DNA of 64,000 nt from Ehretia macrophylla. Lineage: Eukaryota; Streptophyta; Magnoliopsida; Boraginales; Ehretiaceae. The first letter of the stretch is position 1; each line of letters starts with the position of its first letter. The position numbers and the translations under genes were made by a program. The stretch is from NCBI GenBank assembly GCA_037974665.1, contig CM075765.1, positions 13,759,501 through 13,823,500 on the forward strand, written 5' to 3'. The notes under the pieces are model-generated. The model searched no databases, had not been told where the DNA came from, and worked only from the letters and a program-made list of their open reading frames with translations. This document shows, in pieces, positions 23,737-35,689 of the stretch.

Positions 23737-24269
23737 TGTTGGGTTTTTTACTTAAGCCCAAGCCCAATGAGAAGTTGAAGACAAGTAGGAGTCCATCAAG
23801 AGAAGAAATAGGAATGAAAATCCTAGTAGAGTTAGGTTTTGGTACCAATAAATAGGACTTTCTAGCTTATAATTATTTGCCACAAGAGTCATACCCCATG
23901 GGTGGTGTGGTAGGGGGTGAGCCGAGTATTGAGAGTGTTTTTCTTGCTTTTGCTAGAAAAAACCGATTTGGAGAGGGTTTAAACTTTAGCCATAAATAAA
24001 GTCATTGTGCAAGGGTTTAAATTTTTCCGTTCATAAAGTCACTTGGGAGAATTTTATAGTTTTTCCTAAAACTATAAGCGTTTGAGTGATGGGAGGGTTT
24101 GGATCTTTTCCTGACAAAAAGATCTTCCGCGTTATAAAGGTTTATTATTGAAAAATGGAGTTTCCAATTACTTGTGTCATGGATGTAAACAGATGGACGA
24201 ATCACGTTAAAACTATTGTGTGTTGCTTCCGTTGTGCTTGTGTGCTATGTGTGTGTCCGATTCCCAACA
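23737..24269 (+). mobile_element. 3' LTR of a truncated LTR retrotransposon
   Basis: Starts TGTTGGG directly after a purine-rich tract (CAAGGGAAAGATT) and ends CCGATTCCCAACA, typical plant LTR borders; 533 bp. No 5' partner or coding region is visible, so only the 3' end of the element remains. Confidence 0.65.
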
Positions 24270-25738
24270 AATAATTGAATGTCTCATATTAACTATTGAG
24301 AAACATAATTGGCAATAGGTGAGTAGTTGAGAATCTCATATATTAACTATTGAGAAACATAATTTATTCATATAGAAGAGGCGCATTTTTTATTGTAAAT
24401 AGTTAACTCAGCCCTTATCCAGAATCAAATTAAAAGATATAAAACCTTTCAAGAATCTAAAGAGCTTTGTTATCATATTTTAATGAAACACAATCTTTGC
24501 CACGATATGAGAGCATTCACTTCTCGGCCACAAAACGTATTAATATTATATTACAACCAATTGTAATGAGGCGGTTGATTTTCTTTCGATTTGTTATCAC
24601 AAATAAGGTCTGCAGAGACCACCACTATCCAAAAAATAATGCATTTATAAATAACTCAACAGTAATATTTAAGGAGCTATATTATGTACTTTGGATTTAA
24701 AGTTGACAAAACAAACAAATTAGGTGAGTGTAGGTAGAGTTAATTTGAGTTGTAATTATAAATTAACTCATCTATTTTCTCGTGACTCGCCAATTGATAA
24801 ATCACTAATGTACAAGTTTAGTGTCAATTACTGCATAGAGGATGGTAAATTTTTAATGCCCCATAATTAATATGCAAACTGGAGAAGAAGTCAAAAATGT
24901 TTTTAGGCATGAAAAATTCAAAACTACCTGAATAATTAGAAATTAGATGGAATTGTAGTGTGTGAACAATTGTGAAACAGGTTAAATATTAAATGCAGTA
25001 ATCGTCTCTCTTTTGTGTGTATGCTATTTCTGCATAGATTTTTGAAGTAATATTTTATGTGTCCCTTCACCTCTTCGCTCTTACTTTGTATGGTATAATT
25101 TGTTATGTTGAATGTCAAATATCTTATACATGTATGTAGTAAATTTCCCTTATATAAAGAACGATAAAGGAGTGATGTTTTATGATATGAAATATTTGTG
25201 AATTAAACATCAAATCTCTTATCCGTATGATAAAATTTCTCGAGGGTGATACATAAATTAAGCAATGTTGAAATTTTTAATGTTGCAAAATCTACAAAGA
25301 AGGGAATGAGTTAAAGGGTCTCAGACTCTCACACATGAAAAAATCAAGAGGATCCCCATTTATGGATCTCTCGGTTTGAGAAATGAAAATAAGATCAAGA
25401 ACTACTCTTTTGAACAGAGAATGAGAGTGGTCCAATAATTTTATCTACATCAATCTTAACCACACTTTATAATTGGAAAAAAGAGCACTGTGGATAATCC
25501 CGAGGATTAAGCATAGAAAATGGAATATGTGATGCATATTAATTATGATCTCCCACGCAGAGACCACTAATGGTTTCAACCCCCTTTATATTTCGCCCTC
25601 CCAGTTATATATAGGTTTTAATGGCATGATTATTCTGCATACTTTTGTTTTCTCTCACTATACACCTAGCTTGCGCTCTTTAATTTCAACCCTCATCCTT
25701 ACAATTAATTTAGTTTTCTAGCTAGCAAAAACATCAAA
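24270..25738. other. F1 upstream region, conserved with F2 and F3
   Basis: From about 24.77 kb this aligns with 33105-33797 and 54106-54875, the upstream regions of F2 and F3; shared pieces include GGATGGTAAATTTT and TAATGCCCCATAATTAATAT. No coding sequence is supported. It is the likely promoter region of F1 before its decay. Confidence 0.6.
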
Positions 25739-26941
25739 ATGATGATAAGTGGGAATTTGCATGAAGATGTGATGATGAACATATTGGCAAGGCTTCCCGC
25801 AAAATGTCTAGTGCGATTCAAGAGTGTTTGCAAATCATGGCAGGCACTGGTGGCAGATCCCAATTTCATAGACAAACACTTTGAAACCAGAGCTCGTATT
25901 ACTAAAAATAGTTGTATCCTCTTTGCACGTCGAACCGTGCCTGCAATTCTTTGCGACATTGATATGGAGGATGTTGTACTTTCTCTGCTTATTCATGACG
26001 ACGACGAAAAAACAACAATCAGATGTGTTGATCTGGAGCTACCTCAACTGGTCCCGAAAGGATCACCCAACGATTTGTTGAGTGATGAGCGGGGCATATT
26101 TTGTGTTGCGTATACGTCACAACGTGACATTTTCGTTTTCAATCCTGCTACTAAAGAATTTAAGGCCCTTCCAACAAGTGATTATCCCAAAGAACCACCA
26201 AACACTTGTCATTGGGAAAATTTTCTTGCATTTGGTTTCGATCATAAAACGAATGATTATCAAGTGGTGAAAATTTTGACTTTTCGCCATTTACCCCTGC
26301 ATGATGTACCGGCCTCGTACTCGTATAAGGTACAACAATACAGCCTGAAGAATCCTGATCAATAATGGAAGGAGATCAATGTCACTGTTCCGCATGGTAT
26401 CTTTACATCTGATGGTGAGGGCTGCTCCATTTATTTAAAAGGAAAATTTTACTGGCGCTCCGCAGATTCTTGCTTGCCAGAGAGACTCTTTGTATATGAT
26501 TTTAGCAATCAAACATTTGATGTGTTACAGTTGCCTGATCCACCCACAGCAGGATTCATGGGGGATAATTATTACGGTTATTGGGCGGCGTGTGTTGCTT
26601 TCAATGATACCATTGCTTTGGTCAGTTTACCTATTCCCACCGATAACTACCTCAGGGAGATTTGGTTAATGCAGGATGAACACCTCCAAGACCACGAAGG
26701 TCGAGACCCGCGTGTTGTTGTTCATGTGTCTTGGGCTAAATTTATGACTACAGACATGCTAGCGACGAATCTCACGGTAGCGGGATCTTGGAAGAATGGT
26801 CAATGTTTACTTGTTTGTGATGACAATTATAAGCTTCTTTCCATCAATTTGTGTACCCAAGAAATTACAGATCTTGAGATTGAGTTGGATGATTCGATAC
26901 TACCTCTTGTTTATAACGAGAATCTATCCAGTTTTACTTAG
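25739..26941 (+). pseudogene. SLF/SFB-like F-box gene F1, interrupted
   Basis: Homologue of F2 and F3 along its whole length. The N-terminal F-box (residues about 4-50, including LPAKCLVRFKSVCKSW) is intact, and the F-box-associated part follows (FNPATKEFKALP, FGFDHKTNDYQVVKI). A TAA at 26363-26365 stops the frame after 208 residues. The same frame then continues with clear homology (LPERLFVYDF, FMGDNYYGYW) to a TAG at 26939-26941, six residues short of the F2 end. Around the first stop the sequence is two codons shorter than F2. A short 208-residue F-box protein could still be made, but it would lack most of the substrate-binding part. It lies 1.5 kb before the broken RNase R2. Confidence 0.85.
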
Positions 26942-28420
26942 ATCGGATCGCATACTTGGTCACCCAATATCCACCATATGAGGGAAATATTGGAGTAACG
27001 TGGAGCCAAAATGGCATGGTCGTCGGGAGCGGACTTGGGGGATTAGTTAAGAATCTTGTTGGCTCAAACCAAGTGGTACTTTAACCACTTCTATTGATAT
27101 ATAAAATGTATTTATTAGTACAATTTGGGAGATCATTTGCTATTTATTCATTGCTATTCTTCGGGTTTTGTAGTCTCATTAATATATATATATATATATA
27201 TTGGCTAAGCCTCATTTATATATCTTTTGTTATTTTAGTTTTCTACTTCCTAATAACTAACTCTTATGGTGAAAATTAAGACATACATGACATTTCCTGC
27301 AATAATCTAGATGTGTTACCGAATAACAATAATTCATTTTATATCCTTTTTATCTGTCCCAAAATGGGGATAGAAAATAATTAAAGTAACTTTACATCCC
27401 ACATGTTTCTCATAATACATTGCTATCAACTTCTTAACCTAAAAAAAAGTACACCAAAAATATTTCTTTAAACAAAGGTATTTACAACAAGGTCCGCCAC
27501 AGCTAGGCTACTAAATTTGCACAAAGTTTTAAATTACATACAATTTTTTTTTCATTTCAAATCGACCACTGAATATAACTTTTTAAAAAACTAAACAATT
27601 TACACTAAGGTAAATTATGTCACAGGCAAGCTACATTTTTTTAGTTTTTCAATTTAATTTCAACGAATTTTTATTTTTGGTAGAGTAAAATTATCATTAA
27701 TTTGTCACATTATTTCAATAATATAAATAGGGTAAATTAGGTCATACTTTTGGTTTAATCTCTCTTGTTGGCGCAATACTTGCAAGAATATGTTATTCTT
27801 GGTGGATTGTATTGTGTATGCCTCTAGCTATATCTAGAGAAGACTCTCTTGTACCCATTATTTATTGATAATGAAAGTTTTTGTGTGGAGTTCGGTCTCG
27901 TGGTTTTTCCTCTCCATGTTGGGGAGGTTTTTTACATTAAAATTTTGGTGTTGCTCTACTTTTGTTGAAATTTCAAATTTGTGCATTGCGTGTGTTGGCT
28001 CTATTTGTTGCTTCCTAACAGGTTTACATAAGGGGAATGTGTTTTTTCAACTGTGCATTTGTTATTATTTCTCTAATTTGTGTTTTGATTTCGGATTTCC
28101 TCCCAATAAATTAGACCTACAAAATAAGAAAACCTATACTTCCTAAACCTCTTTATCCTTTCCTGTTTTTCCCGGTTTACTTGGAAGCCAATAGGCCACA
28201 AAAGGGATAGATGCACATGTATGGTATGGTAAAGTGGTCTTCTTATATATAGTGATTATTCATTGCATTGCATGTGAACATCACATCATACTTGATCTTC
28301 CTACATATTATCTTCTTTAATTTTAATTGGCTGACGAGTCTTAATTAGGGTTTTTTTTTTTTAATTGTGTCTTATTAATTAATTGAAACTTAAGTATGCA
28401 TCCAATAATACTTCTGTCCC
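26942..28420. other. F1-R2 intergenic region
   Basis: The start is homologous to the F2 and F3 downstream regions (AACCAAGTGGTACTTTAACC near 27070). About 27750-28020 is an LTR remnant. 28140-28420 is homologous to the R3 and R4 promoters (CTTGGAAGCCA, ACATCACATCATACTTGATC). No gene seen. Confidence 0.6.
27750..28020 (+). repeat. LTR remnant (R-U5 part)
   Basis: Contains a block that looks like a copia LTR transcript leader: CTTGTACCCATTATTTATTG, GTCTCGTGGTTTTTCCTCTC, TTGGGGAGGTTTTTTACATT, and a possible end CTTCCTAACA at 28020. The same architecture is seen in the LTRs at 1349 and 59012 (GTGGTTTTTCCCTCGATTTG). The left border is not clear. Confidence 0.5.
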
Positions 28421-28428
28421 TATAAAAA
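28421..28428 (+). promoter_or_regulatory. TATA box of pseudogene R2
   Basis: TATAAAAA in the same CTTCTGTCCC-TATA-CCCAGCAC context as R1, 41 bp before the ancestral ATG. Confidence 0.55.
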
Positions 28429-28461
28429 CCCAGCACAAATTACAATATCTTGAAGTCTGAA

Positions 28462-29728
28462 ATGTTGAAGTACCTATTGATATCCACAATGAAGTCTCTA
28501 ACTCTCCTTCTGGTAATGTGCTTTTTTTTTTTTTTTTTTCTGTTGTTGCTACAGGCAGTCAACTCAGTAGCCATCTGGGTATCGGCTAGCTCAACTTTGG
28601 CCTGATGCATTTTGTAATTTCAACGTTATTTGTAATAGGACCAAATTGAACAAAGTGATAAACTTTACTATCCATGGCCTGTGGCCATATGACTCCAACG
28701 GTCAATCCATTCCTCCAGCATGCCAAGGGTATAAATTCAACATATGACTCCAACGGTCAATCCATTCCTCCAGCATGCCAAGGGTATAAATTCAACGTTT
28801 CGATGGTGAGTGACATAGGTTAATATTGCTATTTTTTTCGCATTTCGATTATTTTTGCATTCTACAATACTCCATGTTAATCAAAAGTATGTAAATATAG
28901 GCAAATTAAGGCCTATTATAATTAATTTTTCCCTTTATCGATCTCTTGATCATTTGTGATGAACACGGAGTAAACTTGCATATTTCATTCTACTCATTGT
29001 TATATATACAAATCATGCCTACAGTATATCTTTAAAAATATATTTAACCAACTAATTATATAATATTGTTTGATCATGATCTACAGGTTCAGAATATTAA
29101 GACTGAACTTTGTTAACAAAGCATGGCCTTACTTCAGTATCCGGGATAGGAGAAATGAAAAGTTCTGGAGATACGAATGGGTAAAACATGGAAGATGGTC
29201 TGAGAGTTTGCTCGATCAGAAGAGTTACTTTGAGATTGCCCTCCACCTGAAGAACAAGTTTGATATTTTCGAGACGCTGCAAGATGCTGGTATGTTATAT
29301 AGACTACAAGTAAATATTAATTCTGTCTTAATTCGGTTTTCGATCGAGCTAGCTAGCTAGCATTTGATAATATTGCTAGAGTCAATATAATTTTAATTTG
29401 AGTGGCACATACTCAACATTTCTATCTAATAAATAAATATTATGTTTTGCATGAGAAAATTATTCATGGAAATATATATGTAGGTATTCTCCTAGATGAT
29501 CAGAGCTATAGTCCTCAAGATGTTTTTGACGCTATCAGCAAGAAGCTAAACTTTGAGCCCGAGTTAAGATGCCAAGAGAATGCTAATGGAAAGTTATTGT
29601 TAAAGGAGGTTTACTTGTGCGTTGATCAACTTGGGCAACAATTCGTGAATTGCGGCTTCAAAGGCAAATCGTGCTTCCTTCCTCAATACTCTAATCATGT
29701 TGTCTTCAAAGCATTAGCCTCACCTTAA
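28462..29728 (+). pseudogene. T2 ribonuclease R2, degraded copy
   Basis: Three-exon T2 RNase remnant (about 28462-28805, 29087-29289 and 29484-29728; splice signals as in R3). Damage: the T run in the signal peptide has grown to 18 T, shifting the frame; a TAG lies at 28568-28570 in the mature frame; a 55-bp tandem duplication (28687-28741 and 28742-28796) shifts the frame after CAS I; exon 2 has a net 4-bp insertion and a TAA at 29114-29116; and the CAS II cysteine is replaced by Trp (HGRW, codon 29196-29198). CAS I (FTIHGLWP) and exon 3 are preserved. The closest relative in the window is R3, with exon 3 nearly identical in protein. It cannot encode an active enzyme. Confidence 0.92.
28687..28796 (+). 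repeat. 55-bp tandem duplication inside R2 exon 1
   Basis: Two perfect adjacent copies of a 55-bp unit starting ATATGACTCCAACGG. 55 is not a multiple of three, so it breaks the frame. Confidence 0.95.
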
Positions 29729-31417
29729 TTAGTAGCATATATATCCCGAGCTAACGGACTAGGGCTGCTTTTTAATAATTTAATCAGAGTATAGATAAGA
29801 GATAATTATAAGATTTTATCTATAAAAAGGGCTCTTCTCTACCCATGCACATACACTCACACGTGAAGAGCAAGAGAAAAATTAAAAGCTCTCTCTCTCT
29901 ACTCCACACATTAGAAGCTAAAGAAAAACAAGAATAATAATCACACAATTCTCCATAATCTTCAAGAAGGAAGAAGGCCACCGAGGAGAAGATTAAGAGG
30001 TTTTCTTCGTCTCTAAAACTTGTAGATCTTCCTGCAGCAAGTTCGTAGTTGGTTTTGGTATTTTTTTCGTTAAGTTCTAAGCTAAAGAATCCAGGTAAAA
30101 AAATCCATTACTTGCTGAATTTTAATCTTTATATAATTGTTCTACATGTGAGAATAATGTTTATACAACTGTTCTGGTTAGAATTATGTGGTTTGATCCT
30201 AGATTAGCATGCTATCATATTTCCGCTGTGTTATAGTTTTTTAAAACCTTAGCTATATCTAGGTAGCATGCACCTCCACTACTAGCAAGGAAAAATACGT
30301 TTAGGTCTTTAATTACTTTAACCTCAAAATGACGAAAATCGAATACTTTAACATCAAAGTAAAAATAGGATGCTTTTCTAGTCTATAGCAAGTAGAAACC
30401 TTAAATTCTAAATTACATTGACTTGGATATACCATTTCTCCCACGTGAAAAAATTATAAACTCTTCAAAATTACTTATAAGATCTTGCACTACTTTGGAG
30501 TTTGGACCCTCCAAAACCTCCAAATTTTTTCTTTTAACATATGTAATATTCTTTAAAAAAAAAATGCTATGGCTCCACTAAATACTTTTTTATATGGGTA
30601 TATTTTCAACGTTAATAGGAGTGTGTTTGAATTTATCTGATTTAGAAGGGAAGAACTTATATTAGTATCTCAATTGTTCTAAGAAATATTTACCATCTAA
30701 AAGGTAAAAAATGAAATATTTGTCTAAACAGTCTAAGTTAATCGTGTCTTTCTTTAATAAGAATTGATACGGAGGCTATGGAGGACGAGAGAGAAGCCTC
30801 CTTTTTTCAGTACCTGACGTTTTAGACTTTTGGTAGATAATGTTTTTCCTTAAAATGGTCACTGAAATACATTAGGAGGGTAGTGTTACTAACCCCATAA
30901 CATGACAGGTGTTTAATGGAAAAAAGGAGAGTCTTCAAAATGTTCATGAGGTCCATACGCTTTTTGGGGCGTATTTTCATGCTCTAGTGGAGGCCTCATG
31001 GGCTGTGTCCTGGATGTTAAGACTTTTCAAATAAAGAAATTCCAGACGGACTAGTATGTTAACTGATGCTTGGTTGAACTTGTGATTCGATATGTACTTT
31101 CGTCCTGTATTATTCTTAATAGCAATGCAGAATGTTTGCTTCCCGGACTTGGATCCTTTTTTTTTTTGGGTCAAAGGACTAACGCTAGACATTGTAAAAC
31201 TATTTCATGAGTTTTGCTACAATAACTTCATGAAAGTAAAACCGACTTCATTTAGCGAGATAAAATTTGGTTTGATCTAGTTTCGTTTGGGACTTTGATG
31301 CCCACTAGCATCACAAGATTATGGTGCACCAAATTAAAATGGTCATAGAGATACAATGCTAAGGGAAAAGTCGATAACAAGGTTCCCAATCATATTCAAA
31401 GCCACTCAAATGTGCAT
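29729..31417. other. R2 downstream region, no gene seen
   Basis: 29810-30245 has a TATAAAAAGG box, a CT-rich leader and an end-like ATTTCCGCTGTGTTATAG, and may be an LTR fragment. About 30370-30600 matches 17.87-18.05 kb. The rest is unassigned; short frames on either strand have no recognisable content. Confidence 0.45.
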
Positions 31418-32030
31418 GCCTAATCAAACCAATGTTTCCAACTGCAGGACATACAAGATGGAGACAAAAGACTCACTGCAGAATCTGATTCTGCAATAAC
31501 AAGTTTATTAAGAGTGAAACACTTCTATTCAAGCATCTCCATACCCAATCAAGGCCAAAAGCATTTTCTCATAGTCCCCTGAGGTCCTGCATGCAGCCAT
31601 CAATCGCTTCGTTGTATGAAATGTATTTTCAACCAAGATTTGAAGTTAAAGCATCTAGTTAGCAATTACAGATGGTGATGGCAGGATTCGAAACACAAAA
31701 ATTTGAATATCACTTTCAAATTGTGGAAAAGATCGATAAGTTTAAAAAGATTAATAAATCTTCATATGTTTTCTCGGCTCTCGATTAACTTGAGAAATCT
31801 TTGGGGGAATGTTAATTCCTTATGATTTTAGAGGGCTTATAGTATTCATACTGGCGTAATAACACAAACGTTAGTATCAAGACTGCTACTAATGCTATGA
31901 TATATACCTTGTTGATAGCATTTCCAAAATGATCATTATATTATAGTGGTTGAGTATTGCATTGATTTGTGCTTTACTCCTTGTAGTCAGAATCCTGATG
32001 AGCTCATCATCGTTGTAAGCTTTTCTCAGA

Positions 32031-32529
32031 TTTTTTTTTTTGGTAAAAGGAGGTGTTCTTCCTTCCGGGTATTTTATTAATATCAAAAGAAATGTACAAA
32101 AGTGGAGGGGGACATAAAGCCGGAACCTCCACGGGGATTGGAGTACTTACCTGTCCCAAAAGCCTAACTAATCTAAAAGGAACACAAGTTGTTCCTTTTT
32201 ACAAGAGTCTAAACAAAAGATTATGATATATCATAAATGCAACGCATAACGTACTGTTAACGAGAAAGGAGAACACAAGCAAGAACTTCTTTCCAAGTAA
32301 CATTAAGGCAAACAAAAGTATAATGTGTAAAATTAACCATATGACCAAAAGAAATTAGAATCTAAAATGTGGTAATTGAAGTTTATCAATTCCGATCATA
32401 CCTCTTAATTGGTTTTGATCATTTGTATTTTAAAAAAAGCAGCAAGTTTCCGCAAAAACACCTTGGTTGGCAAGTAGGCCGGCAGGTTGATTTCCTTCCC
32501 TGTAAATGTGGGAGATGAAGCCTTGACAT
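32031..32529 (-). mobile_element. 5'-truncated LINE insertion
   Basis: Absent from block B. It is flanked by AGCTTTTCTCAGA (32018-32030) and AGCTTTCTCAGA (32530-32541), a duplication of about 12 bp. The poly-T run at 32031 is the poly-A tail of a minus-strand element. On the minus strand the 5' part encodes an RNase H-like stretch ([15 protein letters not shown]), typical of plant L1-type LINE ends. Confidence 0.85.
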
Positions 32530-33104
32530 AGCTTTCTCAGAGATCTTCTTGTGAAGTATTTTAGCCTCTGATCGTGCCAATGTCATGTTAACATCTTCCC
32601 CTTCGTAGCGGAATGCAGTCACAAGTGGGACCAAAAGCTATTACAGAATTTAGCAAACATTAGAAGCACATGAAAACTAATTAATTTTTTTAATCAAATT
32701 AAATATTTTTTATTATTTAATTAATTAATTTTATTTAATAATAATTAATTAAAAATGTGACGGGAATGGAAGTGGGGGTGGGTGAAGGTGATATAGAGTG
32801 AGAGGAAAATGCTTTCTTCTCCCAAAGGAAATGAAAATATTTTTTTCACTCTTTTTAACTAAATATTTTCTTTTGATCGAAAATATTTTTCGATTAATCA
32901 ATTTTTCAGTATTATCAAATAACAAAAAATTAGGAAAATATTTTATAGCAAACAAACGGAGTCAGGGAGTCTTGAAATAAAATAACATGCTCTGGAATTG
33001 ACTTTATCTTTTCTGTTCATATTCAATTTAAGATAGGAGTAGTGAGCTACCAGAGCTAGGGAATCTTGAAAAAAAAAAAAAAGAAGCCAGGGAGTAACTC
33101 GTCT

Positions 33105-33797
33105 ATTTTCTCTTGACTCGCCAATTAATCACTGACGAAGGACAAGATCGATGATTTATTGTTAATCACTGCATGGAGGATGGTAAATTTTAATGCCCCA
33201 TAATTAATATGCAAACCGGAGAAGGAGTAAAAAATTGTGAAACGGATCAAATATTAAATGCATTAATCATCTCTCTTTTGCATGTTGTTACTACGTATAT
33301 GACAAAATTTTGAAGTAATACTTTATGTTTTCCCTTCACCTCTTCATTCCCTATTTTGTATCATATGATTTTCTTGAACTGAATATTAAATATGATCTTA
33401 TATATGTATATAGTAAATTTCTCCTATATAAGGAAGAATGAAACAATGATATTTTATGATAAGAAAAAATATTCGTGTATTAAATATTAAATCTCTCATT
33501 ATATGATAAAAATTCTAGGGGTGATATATAAATTAAGCAATGCGGCAGAAATATCTAGAGATCGATAAGGGAATGAGTTAAATGGTTTAAACTCACCCAT
33601 GAAAAGATCAAGATCACTCCAAGAATTAAGCATAAAAATGGAATTTTAGAGTGTGAACAGATGTGAAACGAATCAAATTAATATTAAATGCATATTAACT
33701 ACCACCTTTATATCTCGTCCTGTCCGTTACAGGTTTTGTTTTCTCAATAGCTCTTTTCAACCTTTCTTACCCTTTAATTTCGAACCCAAAAAAAAAA
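33105..33797 (+). promoter_or_regulatory. F2 upstream region
   Basis: Homologous to the upstream regions of F1 and F3. Compared with both, F2 lacks about 80 bp around 33230 (the part with TTTTTAGGCATGAAAAATT). No clear TATA box can be placed with confidence; a CTTTATATC motif lies near 33707. Confidence 0.45.
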
Positions 33798-34994
33798 ATG
33801 ATAATTAGTGGGAATTTGCCTGACGATGTGATGATGAACATATTGACAAGGCTTCCCGCAAAATGTCTCGTGCGATTCAAGAGTGTTTGCAAATCTTGGC
33901 ACGCACTGGTGGCTGCAGATCGCAATTTCATAGACAAACACTATGAAACCAGAGCTTGTATTACTAAAAATAGTTGTATCCTCGTTGCACGTCGAACCGT
34001 GCCTGAAATTCTTCGCGACATGCTTAGGGAGGATGTTGTACTTTCTCTGATTTATGACGAAAAGACAACAATCAGATGTGTTGATTTGGAGCTACCTGAA
34101 ATCGTCCCGAAAGGATCACCCTACGTGTTGAGTGATCAGCGCGGCATATTTTGTGTTGCGTATATGCGACAACGTGACATTTTCATTTTCAATCCTGCTA
34201 CTAAAGAATTTAAGGCCCTTCCGACTAGTAATCATCCCAAAGAACCACCAAACACATGCCATTGGCAACATTATCTTGCATTTGGTTTCGATCATAAAAC
34301 GAATGTTTATCAAGTGGTGAAAATTTGGACTTTTCGCCATTTACCCCTGCGTGGTGTACCGGCCTCGTACTCGTATAAGGTACAACAATGCAGCCTGAGT
34401 AGTGAATCGGCCAGCTGCATCTGGAAGGAGATCAATGTCACTGTTCCGCATGGTATCTTTACATCATCTCATGGGGGCTGCTACATTTATTTAAGAGGAA
34501 AATTTTACTGGCGCTCCGGGGATTCTCGCTTGCCAGAGAGACTCTTCGTATATGATTTTAGGAATCAAACCTTCGATGTGTTACAGTTGCCTGATCCACC
34601 CACAGCAGGATTCATGGGCGATAATTATTGCGGTTATTGGGCGGCGAGTGTTGTTTTCAATGATACCATTGCTTTGGTCAGTTTACTTATTCCGACCGAT
34701 AACAACCGCAGGGAGATTTGGTTAATGGATGAACACCAAGCGAGAGACCATGTTGTTCATGTGTCTTGGGCTAGATTTATGACTACAGACATGCTAGGGA
34801 AAAATTGCATCGTAGTGGGATCTTGGAAGAATGGTCATTTGCTTGTCTGTGGTGACAATGCGAAGCTTTTCTCCATCAATTTGTGTACCCAAGAAATTAC
34901 AGATCTTGAGATTGAGTTGGATACTTCTGTAAAACCTCTCGTTTATAACGAGAATCTATCTAGTTTTACTTTGATCGGATCGCATACTTGGTGA
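33798..34994 (+). CDS. SLF/SFB-like F-box protein F2
   Basis: Single-exon gene of 398 residues, the usual length and structure for S-locus F-box-like proteins. The F-box at residues about 4-50 (LPDDVMMNILTRLPAKCLVR, then FKSVCKSW) would bind Skp1 in an SCF ubiquitin ligase. The remainder is an F-box-associated region with FNPATKEFKALP, FGFDHKTNVYQVVKIW, LFVYDFRNQTFDVLQLP and a C-terminal LVYNENLSSF block resembling the family's VY-x-E-SL motif. It is cytosolic by family. In self-incompatibility such proteins bind non-self S-RNases; that role here is inferred only from family and from linkage to R3 downstream. It differs from F3 at two residues (Ala315 and Asp317 here, Asp and Gly in F3). The start fits the homologues: an ATG after an A-run. 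Confidence 0.9.
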   Translation: MIISGNLPDDVMMNILTRLPAKCLVRFKSVCKSWHALVAADRNFIDKHYETRACITKNSCILVARRTVPEILRDMLREDVVLSLIYDEKTTIRCVDLELPEIVPKGSPYVLSDQRGIFCVAYMRQRDIFIFNPATKEFKALPTSNHPKEPPNTCHWQHYLAFGFDHKTNVYQVVKIWTFRHLPLRGVPASYSYKVQQCSLSSESASCIWKEINVTVPHGIFTSSHGGCYIYLRGKFYWRSGDSRLPERLFVYDFRNQTFDVLQLPDPPTAGFMGDNYCGYWAASVVFNDTIALVSLLIPTDNNRREIWLMDEHQARDHVVHVSWARFMTTDMLGKNCIVVGSWKNGHLLVCGDNAKLFSINLCTQEITDLEIELDTSVKPLVYNENLSSFTLIGSHTW

Positions 34995-35689
34995 TCATCC
35001 GATATACTATATATAGAGGGTTTCACTAGTGTCTGTTATCCGAAATTGAAACAATCAAGCTTCAAACAATATACTTTTCGATCTACTAATTAACCTTTGT
35101 GAGTCTTTTCTATATATCTAGTTGATTTACTTTGCTACCATTTCATTACTTTATCACAAAATTCTATTTTGATATTTGATTATGGGCGACTAAGTGGTTG
35201 TCTTATGCTGGAAGGGTTGAAAGATCATCAAGGCCATCTTTTCTAAATTCCTTAGGAAACACCATGCTAATCAAAAGGGGGAGCCAAAGTGGCATGGTGG
35301 TGGTACTTGGGTATTATTGTTGCCTCAAACCAAGTGGTACTTTAACCACTTCTATAAAAGGGGTATAGAAAATATTTAAAGCAGCTTCCATCCCGCATGT
35401 TTCCAAATTGCAATAACCCATATGATCAAAAGTTATAATTTCTTTTTCCTTGTTGCAATCCTTCCTTAAAAGGTACAATCATCCAAGCAAAGTTATCACA
35501 TTATTCTCTTTTTAATTTTCTCCTAAAATAGTTTTCTAAAAGCTAGGCCTAGCAATTTCGATTCATTTACTATATATAAATACAACTCTTTGTACATTAA
35601 TATTATAAACTATCATTTTCAAATGCTAACCTCACGAGATATTAGAGTCTAGGCTACCAAACAGTCTTATTTTTAAGTATATATCGCCA
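34995..35689. other. F2 downstream region
   Basis: Non-coding and homologous to 56073-56767. The first ~300 bp are identical to block B by eye; differences then appear at about one to two percent. Confidence 0.6.

Noticed and set aside
27865..28146. 93-residue hydrophobic frame before R2
   Set aside because: Coincides with LTR R-U5-like DNA and the RNase promoter block; no homologue in blocks A or B.
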